Assembly (NCBI GenBank): GCA_035636095.1
Contig: DASPZU010000122.1
Span: forward strand, 1 to 8,877
From: Gp7-AA10 sp035636095
GTDB lineage: Bacteria; Acidobacteriota; Thermoanaerobaculia; Gp7-AA8
Direction of reading: 5' to 3'
DNA length: 8,877 nt
The notes below the pieces were generated by a model. That model saw only the letters and a list, made by a program, of their open reading frames with translations. It searched no databases and was not told the DNA's origin. The translations under genes were made by a program, and so were the position numbers. Shown in pieces: positions 6,252-8,877 of the stretch. The first letter of the stretch is position 1; every line of letters begins with the position of its first letter.

Positions 6252-7049
6252 TCACTTCTCGATCCAGCGCAGCTCCTGGCGCCCACGGATCCGAAACGAT
6301 TCAATGATCCGCCGGCCCTCCGGCGAGAGAATCCAGTACGCGAGCGCTCTCGCATTTCGATGTTCTTCAGAGTCGGGGCGGCGCATCAGGATCACGGCGT
6401 AAATGTTGCGCAGCGTTGGGTCGCCGGCAAAGACAATGGCCAGATGCAGCGACGGAGCCAGTTGGTCGAATGTCGCGCGATCGCTGAGCGCGTAAGCTCG
6501 TAATTCGTCCGCTGAACGCAACAGATGCGCCATCGGCTGACCGATGGGAATGTAGTTCGGGTTTGATCCGGGTGAGACGCCGGCAGCGCGCCATAATGAA
6601 AGTTCCTTCATGTGTGTTCCCGACTGATCATTCCGCGACAGGAACTTGCTCGCTGTATCGTGAATTTTGTGGAATGCCTCGGCGGCGGAGTGAGCCTGCG
6701 ACACACGCGCCGGATCTGCAGAGGGTCCCACGATGACGAAATCATTCCACATGAATTGCCGGTAGAGCTCCGGCCTCTCGTGCGCGACGAACATCCGCTC
6801 GGCGTCGGGATCATGCGTGATCGTCACGTCGACCTTCCCCTCCGACGCCAGCCTGAGCGCCCGGCCAGATCCGACCACGTACGCATTCAGCATGACTCCG
6901 GTTTGTCGTTTGAATTCGACGCGCATGACCTGCAGGAGTCCTGAACCATCGAGACTCGTCGTCGTGGCGATGGTCACGGAGCGTTGGTGCGGCTGGCAGT
7001 CGACCAGGATCGCGACCGCGAGCAACGCAATGCGTGTTGTCCGTCCCAC
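6252..7049 (-). CDS. tupA: TupA-like tungstate ABC-transporter substrate-binding protein
   Basis: A 265-residue protein with the two signatures of the TupA branch of periplasmic oxyanion-binding proteins: TTTS at 29-32 (IATTTSLDGSGLL) and SRNDQSGTH at 138-146 followed by KELSLW. GKVDVTITHDP (71-81) is also typical. These proteins bind tungstate, sometimes molybdate, and deliver it to TupBC. The N-terminus (residues 1-18) is a signal sequence; Cys18 follows LVD, which is a poor lipobox because Asp precedes the Cys, so lipidation is uncertain. The start is GTG at 7049, supported by GGAAG (7059-7063) nine bases upstream. It begins 21 bases after the ATPase stop, so the two are probably co-transcribed. 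No TupB permease or TupC ATPase follows; the next genes are merR and the Cys-rich gene under their own promoter. The length is normal for the family. A role in scavenging or sensing another oxyanion is possible. Confidence 0.86.
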   Translation of the reverse strand: MGRTTRIALLAVAILVDCQPHQRSVTIATTTSLDGSGLLQVMRVEFKRQTGVMLNAYVVGSGRALRLASEGKVDVTITHDPDAERMFVAHERPELYRQFMWNDFVIVGPSADPARVSQAHSAAEAFHKIHDTASKFLSRNDQSGTHMKELSLWRAAGVSPGSNPNYIPIGQPMAHLLRSADELRAYALSDRATFDQLAPSLHLAIVFAGDPTLRNIYAVILMRRPDSEEHRNARALAYWILSPEGRRIIESFRIRGRQELRWIEK

Positions 7050-7070
7050 TCAGTCGTTCTTCCGGCTGCC

Positions 7071-8877
7071 TCACAATCGCGCGCGGCGCAGGAGTTGCGC
7101 ATTGACCGCGACGATGATCGTGCTCATCGACATCAACACAGCGCCCACAGCGGGCTGCAGCAAAATTCCCGAGGACGCCAACACTCCTGCGGCGAGCGGA
7201 ATGGCCACGATGTTGTAGCCAGCCGCCCACCAGAGATTCTGAATCATCTTTCGGTACGTGGCCTTGCTCAGTGCGATGATCCGTGGCACGTCGCGCGGAT
7301 CGCTCCGCACCAGCACCACATCGCCCGCCTCCACCGCCACGTCCGTACCAGCGCCGATGGCGATGCCGACGTCCGCGGTCAGGAGCGCCGGCGCATCATT
7401 GACCCCATCACCGACCATTGCCACGCGCCTTCCCTGCTGCTGCACTTCTTTGACTTTCGACGCTTTCTGCTCCGGCAACACCTCGGCGAACACCGTGTCG
7501 ATTTCAAGCTCCTGGGCCACGGCGTTCGCGACCGCCTGAGCGTCGCCGGTCATCATGATGACCTCGATGCCTTGCTCGTGCAGCCGCCGCACGGCCTCGC
7601 GCGATTCCTCGCGAACGGCATCGGCCACCGCGAACACGGCAACCGGCACGCCCTGCTCGAGCATCGTAATCGCGGCCTGGCCGCGAGCTGCCGCGCGATC
7701 GATCGCCTCGCGGAGCGCCGGTTCGATCTCCGAGCTGAGAGTGCGAAGCAATGTCGGACCGCCCACGAGTAGTTCTTTCCCGTTCACGAATGCCCGCACA
7801 CCTTTCCCGGGGATTGCCTGGAAGCGTTCGGCCCCGGGAACCGACAAGCCGCGATCCTCCGCGCTCTTCACGATGCCTTGGGCGATGGTGTGCTCCGAGT
7901 CGCGTTCCACTGCCGCGGCGAGAGCGAGTGCCTCATCCTGCGCGAGGCCCTCGCGGGTCGTGATCTCCACGACCCGGAACTCGCCCAGCGTGAGCGTTCC
8001 GGTTTTGTCAAAGAAAACAGCCGTCACATTGCGCGCTTCCTCGAGTCCGCGCCGGTCGCGCACCAGGAGTCCACTGCGAGCGCCGAGTGTGGTGGAAATC
8101 GCGATGACCAGCGGGATCGCCAGCCCGAGCGCGTGAGGGCATGCGATCACCAGCACCGTAACGACGCGCTCGATCACGAACGAAGCGTCCTTTCCTGCCA
8201 CGAACCACGCCACCAGCGTCACGACTGCCGCGGCAACCGCGATGATGGTGAGAAGGAATGCCGCCCGATCCGCGAGCGCTTGCGCGCGCGAGCGCGAGCT
8301 CTGCGCTTGCCCAACCAGACGCATGATGCCCGCGAGCGCCGTTTTCTCTCCCGTCCCCGTGACTTCGATGCGCAGGGAGCCGGAGCCGTTCACGGTTCCC
8401 GCGATTACGTTGTCATTCGACCCCTTCGGGAGTGGCCGTGATTCGCCGGTGATCATCGACTCATTCACGTCGCTCGAGCCGTCTCGCACCACGCCATCCG
8501 CTGGAATACTTGCGCCGGGACGAATCAGCAACAGGTCTCCATCGCGGACCTCTGCAAGGCGAACGACCTCGGTGCGCTCGCCCACAATGCGTTCCGCGTT
8601 GTCGGGAAGAAGTTTGGCGAGTTCCTTGAGGGCGCCCTCGGCCTGAGCGATGGAGCGCATCTCGATCCAGTGGCCGAGGACCATGATCGCGATGAGGGTG
8701 GCCAGCTCCCACCACAGATCCATTCCCGGAAAGCCGAACGTCACGGCCAGACTGAACGTGAATGCGACGCCGATCGCCAGCGCGATGAGGGTCATCATTC
8801 CGGGCCGGCGGTCGGCGAGTTCGCCGACGGCTCCCTTGATGAACACCCAACCGCCATAGGCGAAGACGAGCGTGCCG
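7071..8877 (-). CDS. copB: Heavy-metal-exporting P1B-type ATPase, CopB-like CPH subgroup (5' end outside window)
   Basis: The frame stays open to the right edge (GTLVFAYGGW precedes the GTG at 8846), so the N-terminus, including any His/Met-rich metal domain and the first helices, is missing; 601 residues are visible. Numbered from the GTG at 8846: TGES 133-136 (actuator), CPH 236-238 (transmembrane metal site), phosphorylated D280 in DKTGTLT, EHT 318-320 at the nucleotide-site HP position, and GDGVND 479-484. The last two helices carry YN (544-545) and MSMST (572-576). CPH instead of CPC, together with YN and MSxST, defines the P1B-3 CopB group, linked to copper export from the cytoplasm. 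About six membrane helices are visible (near 18-37, 43-60, 196-217, 224-246, 538-559 and 563-583). The HP motif reads HT, a change in a usually conserved ATP-binding position. The tupA-like gene follows after 21 bases. Substrate is inferred from the subgroup only. Confidence 0.93.
   Translation of the reverse strand, partial: GTLVFAYGGWVFIKGAVGELADRRPGMMTLIALAIGVAFTFSLAVTFGFPGMDLWWELATLIAIMVLGHWIEMRSIAQAEGALKELAKLLPDNAERIVGERTEVVRLAEVRDGDLLLIRPGASIPADGVVRDGSSDVNESMITGESRPLPKGSNDNVIAGTVNGSGSLRIEVTGTGEKTALAGIMRLVGQAQSSRSRAQALADRAAFLLTIIAVAAAVVTLVAWFVAGKDASFVIERVVTVLVIACPHALGLAIPLVIAISTTLGARSGLLVRDRRGLEEARNVTAVFFDKTGTLTLGEFRVVEITTREGLAQDEALALAAAVERDSEHTIAQGIVKSAEDRGLSVPGAERFQAIPGKGVRAFVNGKELLVGGPTLLRTLSSEIEPALREAIDRAAARGQAAITMLEQGVPVAVFAVADAVREESREAVRRLHEQGIEVIMMTGDAQAVANAVAQELEIDTVFAEVLPEQKASKVKEVQQQGRRVAMVGDGVNDAPALLTADVGIAIGAGTDVAVEAGDVVLVRSDPRDVPRIIALSKATYRKMIQNLWWAAGYNIVAIPLAAGVLASSGILLQPAVGAVLMSMSTIIVAVNAQLLRRARL

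Noticed and set aside
6984..7772. A 262-codon plus-strand open frame opposite the ATPase
   Set aside because: Antisense to the GDGVND and C-terminal helices of the ATPase; His/Arg-rich with no fold.

Overview
The window reads as GC-rich chromosomal DNA from an Acidobacteriota-like soil bacterium. This is inferred from gene families only: an Oar-like TonB-dependent receptor, a Ser/Thr kinase fused to a TolB-like domain and TPRs, and a winged-helix/FHA regulator are a combination typical of that phylum. No rRNA, tRNA, CRISPR array, transposase or integrase gene is visible.

Layout: (1) positions 3-1862, plus strand: the C-terminal beta-barrel part of a large outer-membrane receptor, cut by the left edge. 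(2) 1866-1919: a repeat of two tandem perfect hairpins in the gap between two convergent genes. (3) 1934-5496, minus strand: a possible signalling cassette, transcribed in the order winged-helix/FHA regulator, JAMM/MPN metalloprotease-like protein, TolB-TPR Ser/Thr kinase. (4) 5569-6226, minus strand: a compact metal-response unit made of a mer-type operator/promoter, a MerR-family regulator with the mercury-type cysteine triad, and a translationally coupled, exported, cysteine-rich 70-residue peptide with an internal duplication. (5) 6252-8877, minus strand: a tungstate-type (TupA) binding protein just downstream of a CPH-type (CopB-like, P1B-3) metal-exporting ATPase cut by the right edge.

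How the genes may work together: the right half looks like a metal-stress island. The ATPase would export copper or a related soft metal. The MerR protein would sense a thiophilic metal and switch on its own operon through an over-long promoter spacer. The small Cys-rich protein would bind metal outside the cytoplasm. None of the standard mercury genes (merA, merT, merP, merB) is in the window, so the sensor appears dedicated to the small peptide. In the middle, kinase, phosphothreonine-reader and DNA-binding modules lie next to each other, which suggests a kinase-to-transcription pathway.

The most novel element is the MerR plus duplicated C-x9-CCC peptide pair. Next are the paired-hairpin repeat and the orphan TupA behind a CopB-like pump. 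Every gap between genes is shorter than 80 bases.
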